A DNA stretch of 64,000 nt from Trinickia acidisoli. GTDB taxonomy: Bacteria; Pseudomonadota; Gammaproteobacteria; Burkholderiales; Burkholderiaceae. Positions 8,144 through 16,631 of the stretch are shown here, piece by piece. The position numbers were made by a program, and so were the translations under genes. Within the stretch, counting starts at the first letter, position 1. Each line of letters opens with the position of its first letter. Where the stretch lies: positions 2,232,001 through 2,296,000 of the forward strand of contig NZ_JAFLRG010000002.1 in NCBI RefSeq assembly GCF_017315725.1. Direction: 5' to 3'. Below the pieces are notes generated by a model, which saw only the letters and a program-made list of their open reading frames with translations, ran no database searches and was not told where the DNA came from.

Positions 8144-9799
8144 TCAGGTTTGCGGCGGCGTGCTCACTTGCGTGCCCAACGTCGGATCGAGGTACACAGG
8201 CGTCGTGTGCGGCGCGGCCGAGAAGTTGAACATGTTCATGATGCTGCCCGTCGTGGCGTCGAACGCACCGTCGCCGAGGCGTTGGCCGCCGAGCCAGTTG
8301 TCTTCGATGAAGCGGACGACCGAGGCTTGCGAGATCTGCGTATTGTCGACGTAGTTTTGCTTCGCATACGGCGAGATCACGAGGAACGGGGTGCGCGTGC
8401 CGGGGCCGCAGCGGCCGTTGACCGGCTTGCCGTTCACGCCGTTCTGTTGCGTACCCGTGCCGCAAATACCGCTGCCGTTCAGTTCGTCCGCGCTCGAGAA
8501 CGAGGCCGATTTCGGCGTCAAGTACTGATGGTCGTACCAGCCGTCGGAGTCATCCCATGCGACGATCACGGCCGTGTCCTTCCAGTCCGGCTGTTGCTCG
8601 AGGAAGTTCACGACCTTCGTCACGAACGCTTGCTCGTCGAGCGGATCCGAGTAGCCTGCGTGGCCGTCCTCATAGGCGGGGGCCTTCAGGAAGTTGACCG
8701 AGGGGAAGTTGCCGGCGCTGACAGCGGCGAAGAAATCGTCCGTGTCGTATTGATGGTTGGCCGGATCGACGGTCGTGCTGTTGGGCACGTCCGTATAGCC
8801 GATCGAGGCCGTGGACGTCGGACGCAGATGGTTCGGGTTCGACGTCGACTTGAAGTATTGGAACCAGTTGTGATGCGGAACGTAGTCGGCCGTGGCGGCG
8901 CCCACGACGGTCGACATCGTGCTGCGGCTGCAGCCCGTGGTGTTGTTGGCGTTCGTCGTCGACAGATTGAAACCGCCCATGAAGCCGCCCCACGTGACGT
9001 TCTGCGCGTTGAGCAGATCGCCGATGTTCTTGCCCGTCATCATGGCCTGGTCGGTCGTGCTCGAGCAGGTGTCGTAGCCGGGGTCGACGTCATTGATCAT
9101 CGTCAAACCGCCTTGGCCGTCCGCCACGTAATACGAGCTCTTCGACGACTTCACGATCTGCATGCCGTTCGTCTGGCCGGAGACCACCTCGAGCGCGCCG
9201 GGCGTGGACGGGCCGTACGTGTCGGTGTACGCGTTATCGCTCATCGCGAAGTTTTGCGCGTAGTTCCACAGTGCGGTGACGGTATTGCCGTCGAAGTAGC
9301 CCATGACCTGGCCGGTCGTGCCGAATGCGCCTGCGCCGCCGCTCGTGCCGTTACCCGTGTACTTCGGGAAAAGGTCCATGAGGCCGTTGTCGTAGGCTTG
9401 TTGTTCGGGCGTATAGGAGTGGTTCTGGTCGGCCGTCGCCGCTTGCGTGCGATCGAGGCGGAACGGGTTGGTCTCGCCGGCACCGTTCGCCGCGTTCGTC
9501 GAGTTCGGGTTGGCCGTCAGCAGCGTGCCGCTCAAGCCGTTGACCGTCGGCGTGCCCGCGGCCGCCGTAAACGCCGGCTCGCCGGAGGGGTTCGTTGCGC
9601 TCGGATACGTCGCAAAGTAGTGATCGAACGAAACGTTCTCGCCGTAAATCACCACGAGGTGTTTGATCGGCGTCGCGGTCGCGGTGAAGTTTTGGACGGT
9701 CGCGGGCGAGATCATCGGGGCGGAGCTGCTGCCGCACGCGGCGAGCACCGCCAGCGATGCAACGGCAACTGCGATGGGGACGAGCTTACGGCCAAGCAT
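8144..9799 (-). CDS. AcpA-type acid phosphatase / phosphoesterase lipoprotein
   Basis: A 551-aa secreted phosphoesterase in the same superfamily as phospholipase C but closest in style to Francisella/Burkholderia AcpA acid phosphatases. The signal (MLGRKLVPIAVAVASLAVLAAC) ends in a lipobox, so the protein is probably lipid-anchored. The catalytic domain opens with IKHLVVIYGENVSFDHYFATYP, contains DNAYTDTYGPSTPGALEVVSGQTNG, and has VIVAWDDSDGWYDHQY as the later metal-binding block, followed by RTPFLVISPYAKQNYVD. It lacks the C-terminal repeats seen in the 3655-5763 enzyme. Expected role: broad-specificity hydrolysis of phosphomonoesters for phosphate scavenging. I see no clear Pho box upstream, so regulation is unknown. 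Confidence 0.88.
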   Translation of the reverse strand: MLGRKLVPIAVAVASLAVLAACGSSSAPMISPATVQNFTATATPIKHLVVIYGENVSFDHYFATYPSATNPSGEPAFTAAAGTPTVNGLSGTLLTANPNSTNAANGAGETNPFRLDRTQAATADQNHSYTPEQQAYDNGLMDLFPKYTGNGTSGGAGAFGTTGQVMGYFDGNTVTALWNYAQNFAMSDNAYTDTYGPSTPGALEVVSGQTNGMQIVKSSKSSYYVADGQGGLTMINDVDPGYDTCSSTTDQAMMTGKNIGDLLNAQNVTWGGFMGGFNLSTTNANNTTGCSRSTMSTVVGAATADYVPHHNWFQYFKSTSNPNHLRPTSTASIGYTDVPNSTTVDPANHQYDTDDFFAAVSAGNFPSVNFLKAPAYEDGHAGYSDPLDEQAFVTKVVNFLEQQPDWKDTAVIVAWDDSDGWYDHQYLTPKSASFSSADELNGSGICGTGTQQNGVNGKPVNGRCGPGTRTPFLVISPYAKQNYVDNTQISQASVVRFIEDNWLGGQRLGDGAFDATTGSIMNMFNFSAAPHTTPVYLDPTLGTQVSTPPQT

Positions 9800-10134
9800 G
9801 AGGACGAACTCCTGGATTATCGTCGCCGCGAGTCCCTTAGCGCGGGGTTGTCATTGATTCCCGAGAGAATGACAGCGAGGAACAGCACGGCCGACGGTGG
9901 TTATTTTCGGAAGAACGGCGCATTGGACCATTTGCGTATGAAGCGCCCGCGACACATAGCTTTCTAATTGATTTCAGTTGCTTTCTATTTCATTCGATGC
10001 ATGCCATCGTGAGGACCTCCGCGCGAACGATGGCGAACGGTAACAAAAAAGCCAGCCGGGGCGACCCCGGCTGGCTCGATACTGCGTACTCCTAACGATT
10101 CGTTTCGTCGATGGCTCGATCGAGTCCGAGTCGA
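9800..10134. other. 335-bp intergenic region: phosphatase 5' flank and porin 3' flank
   Basis: Holds the upstream region of the phosphatase gene on the - strand (a GGAGTTCGTCCTC stretch just before the start serves as ribosome-binding region) and the porin terminator at 10045-10075. No convincing gene is present; the reading frame crossing it on the + strand is antisense to the phosphatase. Confidence 0.7.
10045..10075 (-). terminator. rho-independent terminator of the porin gene
   Basis: On the - strand GCCAGCCGGGG-TCG-CCCCGGCTGGC is an 11-bp perfect stem followed by TTTTTTG. It lies 60 bp past the porin stop codon. Confidence 0.95.
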
Positions 10135-11298
10135 TCAGAACTTGTGGCGCAGGCCCAGTGCGACGAGCTCTTGCGAGTTCGTGCCGTTGTAGCTGTAGGA
10201 ACCGATCGATGCCGTGGCGGCAACCGCGCCGCCGGTACCGTTGCTCGTGTTGCCGCTGGCGTGCTGATACGCGCCGACGAGGTACACGTCCGTGCGCTTC
10301 GATAGCGAGTAATCGGCACCGAGCGAAGCTTGGTGATAGGTGGCCGACGTGTCGCCGCTCGACTTCGTGTAGGTATAGCCGAGGCCCAGCAGCAGCGCCG
10401 GCGTGGCCTGATAGTTGAAGAAGCCGTTGCCGACGTTGTACTTCTCGGTCGAACCGAACGTCGAGAAGCCGTCCGGTTTGTACTGCGCGTTGCTGTAGCT
10501 CGCGCCCATCGTGAACGGGCCGACCGCGTATTGCGCAGCGAGGCGTGCGATGCCGATCGACTTCGCCGAGATGTAGCCCTCGTTGATGTTGCTATCGAAC
10601 GTGCCGCCCGACGTGCCGCCCCATGTCGTGCGGACGCCGTTCGTCAGCGTGTTGCTGTTGTCGGCGTGGAAGTAACCGGCAGCCAAGCCCAGCGGGCCGT
10701 TGTTGTACGCGGCCGCGATCGACCACGTTTGGCCGCTTTCGGTCGAACCCGCAACGCCGCCCAACGCATACATGCCTTCGATTTGGAAGCCGGCATAGTT
10801 CGGCGACAGGTACTTGATCGCGTTATCCGTACGCGAGCTGTTGTCGTAATTGTCGACGTCGCCCGGCGTGGCGAACGAGCTGCCGAAGTAGTTGTCGGCC
10901 GTGATCCCTTGAACCAAGTCGACCACGGGGTCGTATTGGCGGCCCAGCGTCAACGTACCGTAGGTTTGGCTGGTCAGACCGACGAACGCTTGACGGCCGA
11001 ATTCGCGGCCGTTTTGTTGCAGCGAGCCGTTCGACGGATCGAAGCCGTTTTCCAATTGGAAGATCGCGGCCAAGCCGCCGCCGAGATCTTCTTGACCCTT
11101 GATGCCCCAGCGCGTCCCGGCAAGATCGCCGCCGCTGTTATTGCCGAGCGACCACTGGCTCTTGTCGCCCGCGGCGTTATGCACGTAAGTGAGCGAATCG
11201 TCGATCACGCCATAAAGCGTCACGCTGCTTTGCGCATGTGCCGCACCGGCGACGCCGAGCAATGCGAGCGAGAGGGTTGACAAAGCGATTTTTTTCAT
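10135..11298 (-). CDS. Gram-negative outer-membrane porin (OpcP/OmpC-like trimeric beta-barrel)
   Basis: A 387-aa general-diffusion porin. The signal peptide MKKIALSTLSLALLGVAGAAHA is cleaved before QSSVTLYGVIDDSLTYV, the standard first strand of Burkholderiaceae porins. Family motifs include WGIKGQEDLGGGLAAIFQLENGF, FGRQAFVGL, TLGRQYDPVVD, the alternating aromatic strands, and the C-terminal LVALGLRHKF with terminal Phe needed for BAM assembly. Two ATGs are adjacent (11301 and 11298); I choose 11298 because GGAG lies five bases upstream of it and only two upstream of the other. The gene is monocistronic, with a perfect terminator. Which solutes it admits is not predictable. Confidence 0.95.
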   Translation of the reverse strand: MKKIALSTLSLALLGVAGAAHAQSSVTLYGVIDDSLTYVHNAAGDKSQWSLGNNSGGDLAGTRWGIKGQEDLGGGLAAIFQLENGFDPSNGSLQQNGREFGRQAFVGLTSQTYGTLTLGRQYDPVVDLVQGITADNYFGSSFATPGDVDNYDNSSRTDNAIKYLSPNYAGFQIEGMYALGGVAGSTESGQTWSIAAAYNNGPLGLAAGYFHADNSNTLTNGVRTTWGGTSGGTFDSNINEGYISAKSIGIARLAAQYAVGPFTMGASYSNAQYKPDGFSTFGSTEKYNVGNGFFNYQATPALLLGLGYTYTKSSGDTSATYHQASLGADYSLSKRTDVYLVGAYQHASGNTSNGTGGAVAATASIGSYSYNGTNSQELVALGLRHKF

Positions 11299-11678
11299 CA
11301 TTTCTCCACGCGAAACGTTTATTAGACTGCTGCGGGAGGAGAATAGCGCAATGTCATTGAAAGGAAGAACGGAAAAAAAGCCGCTGTCGTCAAAAGGAAA
11401 CAAATCTGTCTTATGTGGCGTAAAAATGGCATATAAGATTATTGCTGCCCTCGAAATGCTTAATTATAGAAATTGCAAGATTGCGACGCAATTGGGCAAG
11501 ATTTCCCAGCATATGTGCTGCATGCACGGCGCCGATGCCATGAGGTCGCGCGGCGGATCGATCAAATGCGATGCGCCGGTGCTTAACGCACGTAAATGCG
11601 GCATCAAGCCCCACGGCGGCGCGATCGGCTGCGAGTAGACAGAATTGTCGAAATGTGTTTTGACTTGCGTCGCGAACG
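11299..11678. other. 380-bp AT-richer intergenic region upstream of the porin
   Basis: This is the porin 5' region (read on the - strand) and the 3' flank of the YihY gene. It is clearly AT-richer than its surroundings, especially 11400-11480, as expected for a long regulated porin leader. Short frames on both strands here have no family features and I do not call them. I could not settle on one promoter. Confidence 0.55.
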
Positions 11679-12587
11679 CTAATGATCAGGTTTATTAATT
11701 TCATTAGATAAGCCGACGTGCCTGCGACGTCGTCCGCGGGCGGCCGCGTATTCCGCACCGAGCAATAACACCGCGGCCGAGAAGTACAGCCACATCAATA
11801 ATGCCGCGAGCGAACCGGCGGCGCCGAATGCATTGGCAAGTCCCGCATGCGCGAGATAAAGCGCAAAGAGCTTTTTGCCGGCCGTGAATAACAATGCGGC
11901 GACAATGCCGCCCGTGAGTGCGTCGTGCCAAGCAACGCGCGCGTCGGGCAGAAACTTGAGCAGCCCCGCGAACGCGAAGGCGAGCACGATCAAGCCGAGC
12001 GCGAGCTGCAAGATGTCGCCGAAGACGATGAAAGGCGTGCCGCCCAGGAGCCACTCGCCGATGAACGTCACGACCGTGTCGAGCACGAGCGAGACGATCG
12101 CGAGAAAGGCGACGCCGAGCACGAGACCAAACGAAATGAGCCTGACCTTGACCAAGGCGATTACGCTGGATACGCGCTCCGATGCATCGCACGGCCAAAC
12201 GATGGACAGTGCCGTATTGAGCGAAGCGAACGTTGCCGAGGCACCCAGCGCCAGTGCGATGACCGACACGAAGGCGGCCGTGCCGCCGGTGCCGCTGTGC
12301 GAGCGCGCATTCGCGACGATCGTTTGCACGGCAGCCGCAGCCTCGTCGCCGATCAACAGGTGCGCGTCTTGAAAGATTTGCCCGCGTATCGCCTCGGTAC
12401 CAAAGAACCAGCCGGCGACGGCGATGACCATGACGAGCATCGGCGCCAGCGAAAACGCGGAGTAGAAGGCGATGCCGGCTGCCATCGTGGTGCAGCGGTC
12501 GCTGCTGAAATGCTGCACGGCATCGACCGCGCAAGCGCCCTCCCGGCGCGCGGCGCGCGGCAAGTCACGCAGCAAGAACGAAGCCAT
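11679..12587 (-). CDS. YihY/UPF0761 (BrkB-like) inner-membrane protein
   Basis: A 302-aa integral membrane protein. After an amphipathic N-terminus (VQHFSSDRCTTMAAGIAFYSAFSLAPMLVMVIAVAGWFFG) it has about six hydrophobic helices, including LISFGLVLGVAFLAIVSLVLDTVV, LQLALGLIVLAFAFAGLLKFLPDARVAWHDALTGG and LAALLMWLYFSAAVLLLGAEYAA, matching the YihY/virulence-factor BrkB family throughout. The molecular role of this family is unsettled; despite an old ribonuclease BN label it is not a nuclease. It lies alone on the - strand, 84 bp from the following LysR gene. Confidence 0.9.
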   Translation of the reverse strand: MASFLLRDLPRAARREGACAVDAVQHFSSDRCTTMAAGIAFYSAFSLAPMLVMVIAVAGWFFGTEAIRGQIFQDAHLLIGDEAAAAVQTIVANARSHSGTGGTAAFVSVIALALGASATFASLNTALSIVWPCDASERVSSVIALVKVRLISFGLVLGVAFLAIVSLVLDTVVTFIGEWLLGGTPFIVFGDILQLALGLIVLAFAFAGLLKFLPDARVAWHDALTGGIVAALLFTAGKKLFALYLAHAGLANAFGAAGSLAALLMWLYFSAAVLLLGAEYAAARGRRRRHVGLSNEINKPDH

Positions 12588-12671
12588 CGATCGACCCTCG
12601 TGCGTTGGTGTGCCCTGATGCTTTGCACCGTCGCAGGCAGCATGCCTGTTCGGGTGCGCGCTGCAACGCGA

Positions 12672-13556
12672 TTACGCCGCGCGTTCGCGCTTGAGCGCCG
12701 CGCGGGCGAACGCGACGAAGCGTTGCGTGACGACGTCGTCGCGGCCGGCCTGCCAAACGAGCCCGACGCGCCAACGCGCATGCGCGCCAGGTAGCGCTAG
12801 TACCGTGGCATCGCGCAGCAGAAACCGCATGCGCGACGGCACGAATGCAACGCCCACTCCCGCCGCGACCGTTGCCAGTACCGATTGCACGTCCTGCACT
12901 TCCTGAACGATGCGCGGCACGAATCCACGTTGCGCGCACCAGCGGTCGACCTGGTCGGCGGTTCCCGCTTGCCGCGCGCGGGTCAAGGTGACGAAGCCGA
13001 TGTCGTTCAAGACATTGAGATCGGTTGGCAGCCGCTTGATCCGCGCTGATTGCGGAATGGCCAGCGCGAGCGATTCCTCGACGATGGGAAGCCCCGCGAG
13101 CGCCTCGCTTTTCTGCATCCGCATAAAGCCGACGTCGAGCGTACCCGCGAGCAGCCTGCGCGTTTGCTCGGCCGATGACAGATCGACGAGCGTCACGTTG
13201 ACGTTCGGATGTAGGCCACGGAACTCGGCAATCCAACGCGGCGCAATCGTGAGGACCGACAAACACAAACCCACGCGCAGGCGGCCGCGCTTGCCGCCGC
13301 TGGCTTCCTTCGCGCGCAGCAGCATGTCGTCGGCATCGCGAATGAGCGCGGCGGCGTCGGGCAGGAAATCCGCGCCGAACGTCGTCAGCTCAGCGCCGTG
13401 CCGCCCGCGTTCGAATAGTCGTGCCCCCAGGCTCGTCTCGAGCGCGCCGATTTGCTTGCTCAGTGCCGGTTGGCTCGTATGCAATGCATCGGCGGCGCGG
13501 CCGAAATGCCTGAGTTCGGCCACCGTCAGGAAGGCTCGCAGTAGTTTGAGATCCAT
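12672..13556 (-). CDS. LysR-family transcriptional regulator
   Basis: A 294-aa LysR regulator: residues 1-~60 are the winged helix-turn-helix (MDLKLLRAFLTVAELRHFGRAADALHTSQPALSKQIGALE), then a linker helix and a two-lobed effector domain (GRLRVGLCLSVLTIAPRW, GTLDVGFMRM, VAAGVGVAFVPSRM). I place the start at 13556, where the family N-terminus begins. It is divergent from the nitrilase-like gene with 94 bp between the starts, so it most likely controls that gene and itself. The fold resembles the BenM/CatR group, which sense small carboxylates, but no ligand can be named. Confidence 0.92.
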   Translation of the reverse strand: MDLKLLRAFLTVAELRHFGRAADALHTSQPALSKQIGALETSLGARLFERGRHGAELTTFGADFLPDAAALIRDADDMLLRAKEASGGKRGRLRVGLCLSVLTIAPRWIAEFRGLHPNVNVTLVDLSSAEQTRRLLAGTLDVGFMRMQKSEALAGLPIVEESLALAIPQSARIKRLPTDLNVLNDIGFVTLTRARQAGTADQVDRWCAQRGFVPRIVQEVQDVQSVLATVAAGVGVAFVPSRMRFLLRDATVLALPGAHARWRVGLVWQAGRDDVVTQRFVAFARAALKRERAA

Positions 13557-13650
13557 TCGCTTTGGGAATCGAATGCGGAAAATCATTCATTTTACTTATC
13601 GATCGCGGAGCGATTCAATAGGGTCATTCCTTCGTTGATTCGTTCATGCC

Positions 13651-14631
13651 ATGTCGAGAATTATCGTTCCCCCGCTGCGGGTTGCAGCGTTGCCGTTCGC
13701 TTCGTTTTGCGCGAGTGCGGATGGGCGATCAAATGGGCTGCAATACGGCGTGATTGCCGAGCGGCTCGCCGATGCTGCGCGCGATGGCGTGGGCCTGGCC
13801 GTGTTTCCGGAAATGAGCCTTTGCGGCGTCGCGAGCATGGAACGGTTGCGGCGCTCGGAACTCGAAGCGCTGTCGGAGCCGGCCGATGGCCTGTCGATCG
13901 GGGCCGTCGCGCAAGCCGCGGAGGTAACGGGGGTAGCGGCCGGCGTAGGCTGGCTCGAGCGCGCGCGCGACGGTGCGCTCTACAACAGCTACGTCGTGTG
14001 TATGCCGGACGGCACGAGACATGTCCATCGCAAGGTCTATACGATGGGGAGCGCTCATCTGCGCAGCGGCGAGTGCTTCGACGTGTTCGACACGCCGTGG
14101 GGGATCACGATGAGCATCTTGATCGGCGCGGACAACTACCTGCCTGAGAATGCGCGCGTGGCTGCGCTGAAGGGCGCGACGTTGCTCGTCGCGCCGCACC
14201 GTAGCGGCCTTGGCACGGGCGTTGGCGCTGGCGCTTCGCCATGTCCCGATTGGTTCGCGCATGCGTTGCCCGCGCGTGCAGGCGAGAACGGAATGTTCGT
14301 AGTCCTAAGCGATGCGCAGGCCGAACCGAAAGGGCAGTGGGGGCCGGGCGTCGCACTGATTGCCGATCCTGGCGGCGCCGTCATTGCCGAAAGCAAGGCA
14401 CCGCATTGCCCCGTTGCGACGGCGGTGATCGATCCCAAGCTGGCGCGGCAAAGCATTGCCCGTCACTGGCTGGCCGCGCGCCGGCCGGAACTCTACGCCT
14501 CGTTGATCGCGCCGGAATCCGAGGTGCGCGGTGACGCGCGACCTTGGGCTGTGCCTCAACGAGAGGCGAGTGCGCGCGGATCGGTGGCAGTGAGCTTTGC
14601 GATCGTGAGAAGAAGGCGTCCGTTGCGGTAG
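13651..14631 (+). CDS. nitrilase/carbon-nitrogen hydrolase homologue lacking the catalytic cysteine
   Basis: A 326-aa member of the nitrilase superfamily, which normally uses a Glu-Lys-Cys triad to cleave amides or nitriles. The Glu (E54 in FPEMSLCG) and Lys (K128 in HRKVYT) regions are present. The nucleophile motif, normally IC(Y/A)DN before a PEN-AR-AALKGA helix, reads SILIGADNYLPENARVAALKGATLL here: codon 159 is GGC, so Gly replaces Cys. The reading frame is otherwise intact and well conserved, so this is probably not a recent pseudogene but a non-catalytic or altered-function homologue. The last ~25 residues are Arg-rich and look non-conserved. It is divergent from a LysR gene and ends 3 bp before the convergent GNAT gene. 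Confidence 0.85.
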   Translation: MSRIIVPPLRVAALPFASFCASADGRSNGLQYGVIAERLADAARDGVGLAVFPEMSLCGVASMERLRRSELEALSEPADGLSIGAVAQAAEVTGVAAGVGWLERARDGALYNSYVVCMPDGTRHVHRKVYTMGSAHLRSGECFDVFDTPWGITMSILIGADNYLPENARVAALKGATLLVAPHRSGLGTGVGAGASPCPDWFAHALPARAGENGMFVVLSDAQAEPKGQWGPGVALIADPGGAVIAESKAPHCPVATAVIDPKLARQSIARHWLAARRPELYASLIAPESEVRGDARPWAVPQREASARGSVAVSFAIVRRRRPLR

Positions 14632-14634
14632 CGC

Positions 14635-15183
14635 CTATCGACGATCGGTGCGCAAAAGCCCGTAGATTTCGCCATCAGAGATTTCGCCGTCGATGATCCA
14701 TCGCTCGCGCAGTAGACCCTCGCGAACGAAGCCTAGGCGTTCGAGCACACGCGCCGATGCCGTGTTGCGCGGATCGATCTCGGCTTCGATGCGATGCAAC
14801 TGCAAGACGTCGAAGCCGCAATCGATGGCGGCGCGGGCGGCTTCGCTCATATAGCCGTGGCCCCAGAAAGGGCGCAGCAAGCCGAAGCCGATTTCGGCAT
14901 GCTTGGACGTGGCATCCGCGTTGAACAAGCTGCACGTTCCAATCACTTCGTGCGTCGCGGCAAGTTCGACCACCCAGACGATTTCCGTTTCCGTGGCCGC
15001 GCCCTGCATCCTGCGAGTCAGGTATTCGACGGCCTGCTCGAAGCGCGTCATGGCGGGAAACGACCAGTAGCGCATGAATTCGGTGTCGGAGTACATGGTG
15101 AACAACGGCGCGGCGTCTTCCGTGCAAAGCGGACGCAATCTCAAGCGTGCGGTCGACAACGTGGAGGCATCGGGTAGCGGCAT
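14635..15183 (-). CDS. GNAT-family N-acetyltransferase (RimJ/RimL type)
   Basis: A 182-aa acetyltransferase. It starts STARLRLRPLCTEDAAPLFTMYSDTEFMRYW, the usual RimJ/RimL-like N-terminus, and carries the acetyl-CoA binding segment IGFGLLRPFWGHGYMSEAARAAI followed by LHRIEAEIDPRNTASARVLERLGFVREG, which is the core signature of this group. It would acetylate a protein N-terminus or a small amine. I use the ATG at 15183; frames further upstream add 39 unrelated residues. It is convergent with the nitrilase homologue, with 3 bp between stop codons. No partner indicates a substrate. Confidence 0.9.
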   Translation of the reverse strand: MPLPDASTLSTARLRLRPLCTEDAAPLFTMYSDTEFMRYWSFPAMTRFEQAVEYLTRRMQGAATETEIVWVVELAATHEVIGTCSLFNADATSKHAEIGFGLLRPFWGHGYMSEAARAAIDCGFDVLQLHRIEAEIDPRNTASARVLERLGFVREGLLRERWIIDGEISDGEIYGLLRTDRR

Positions 15184-15511
15184 GAGGGTGCGGAAACGCG
15201 GGGTGATTTGGTGATCGGCAGTGTATACCGACGTTTGTTTTTGATGTGCTTTGTCGTCCGGCCATGATCTCCTCATCTCCACGCGATCACGTAGCCCCAA
15301 ATAAATTCACTCCCTCTGCGACGGTAAACGCATCACCGCGCGTTTAAGTCACTAGCGTGTCATCCACGCTCGCGTGGAGCATATCTTTGCAGTGGTCAAG
15401 CGACTACGGGGTTGAGTAAGTTGCTCGCTTGGCTGTGCCTAAATCGATGACGCGTCGCCGATTTCTCGGCTTGTTCCGCGCAGCTCAGTTCACACCCAGT
15501 GGAGGGCGAAG
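15184..15511. other. 328-bp divergent intergenic region
   Basis: Separates the acetyltransferase (- strand) from the GH26-like lipoprotein (+ strand) and must hold both promoters. I see a good ribosome-binding site (GGAGGG, 15500-15505) for the lipoprotein but no unambiguous promoter, repeat or gene. Confidence 0.5.
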
Positions 15512-16552
15512 ATGGATCGGCTCGAGCAAAGAACAATGGTCGCCGGCGTGGTGCTGCTTGCCGCATTGATGAGTGGGTGTGGCGGGGATGGAAGTGGGGG
15601 AGTGACCGATGATACGGCGGTGCAGGCTTCATCGCTAATGCAGGTTGCGTCGCGATCGGGTTCGCCCGCGATACCCATTCCCGCCTCGGGCGCCTATTTC
15701 GGCGCATGGGCGAATCCCCAGGGCATAAAAGGGCCCACGGCCGACGAGGTCGAAAGTGCTACTCGAACGCTCGAGTCCCAGATTGGCCGAAAGCTGAGCT
15801 TGCACATGCACTACTTTCCTTGGAGAACAGGTAACGTACCCGCCTTTCCGGATGCGACCATGCAGTTCGATCTGAAAGCGGGGCGTACGCCCGTCGTGAC
15901 ATGGGCCTGTGGGGACATGAACGCGAACGTCGCCGCTGGTGCCGACGATCAACTGATCATCGACACCGCCAATGCAGTGAAGCAGTTCGGTGCACCGATG
16001 TTCATTCGCTGGTATTGGGAAATGAATTTGCCCGCGGGGACCAACAATCAGGACTGTATGGGCAACGACGGTGCCGCGGGCTACATCGCGGCTTGGCGAC
16101 ACATCCACGACGTCTTCAAAGCCCAAGGTGTCACCAATGTGTCGTGGCTATGGAATCCCGCGGGTGCCAGCACGAACGCCGATTCATCGCCCTACTATCC
16201 GGGCGATGGCTATGTGGACTGGATCGGCTTCGATGGCTATGACAAGGTCGAGGCGCATGACTTCGGTCCGATCCTCAATAGCTTCTACGCCGCGTTCAGT
16301 TCTCACGGCAAGCCGATGTTGATCGCGGAAACGGGGGAATGCGCGGCCGTGCAATCCACCTATCTAGCTTTGGCGCAAGCTGAAATCGAAAGCAAGAACA
16401 ATCCCGGTGGATATGCGTTCCCACTCGTGAAAGGCTTCATGTATTTCGATGCCCCTGGTCACTATCCGCCCTGTCCGTGGGTTTTCGGCGCAGCCGGAAC
16501 GACGGCGTTTGCGGCAATGGGCGCGGACAGCTACTTCCAACAGAAGCCTTGA
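15512..16552 (+). CDS. GH26-like beta-mannanase/endoglucanase-type lipoprotein
   Basis: A 346-aa surface glycosidase candidate. The signal peptide (VAGVVLLAALMSGC) ends in a lipobox and is followed by ~40 low-complexity residues and then a TIM-barrel domain starting AYFGAWANPQG. Two glutamates sit where GH26 acid/base and nucleophile residues lie: APMFIRWYWEMN, and KPMLIAETGE near the end. WLWNPAGASTNADSSPYYPGDGYVDWIGFDGYD is also typical of GH26 and related clan GH-A enzymes. Expected role: cleavage of mannan- or glucan-like polysaccharide outside the cell. GGAGGG precedes the start. It lies next to the sugar-acid catabolic unit, so it may help feed that pathway, but there is no direct evidence for this. 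Confidence 0.8.
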   Translation: MDRLEQRTMVAGVVLLAALMSGCGGDGSGGVTDDTAVQASSLMQVASRSGSPAIPIPASGAYFGAWANPQGIKGPTADEVESATRTLESQIGRKLSLHMHYFPWRTGNVPAFPDATMQFDLKAGRTPVVTWACGDMNANVAAGADDQLIIDTANAVKQFGAPMFIRWYWEMNLPAGTNNQDCMGNDGAAGYIAAWRHIHDVFKAQGVTNVSWLWNPAGASTNADSSPYYPGDGYVDWIGFDGYDKVEAHDFGPILNSFYAAFSSHGKPMLIAETGECAAVQSTYLALAQAEIESKNNPGGYAFPLVKGFMYFDAPGHYPPCPWVFGAAGTTAFAAMGADSYFQQKP

Positions 16553-16631
16553 CCGACTCGGCACGAGGTGCGGCGGGAGGCGACCTTCAGCATATTCAGG
16601 CGAATATGGTTCGACTCCCTGCTATCCGCAG

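Noticed and set aside
7946..9967. 673-codon open frame on the + strand
   Set aside because: It runs antisense through the phosphatase gene, is extremely Arg/Val/Ala-rich and has no family motif; it is a high-GC shadow of the real - strand gene.
11411..11758. Small gene in the region upstream of the porin
   Set aside because: The frames on either strand lack a ribosome-binding site and family features, and overlap the end of the YihY gene.
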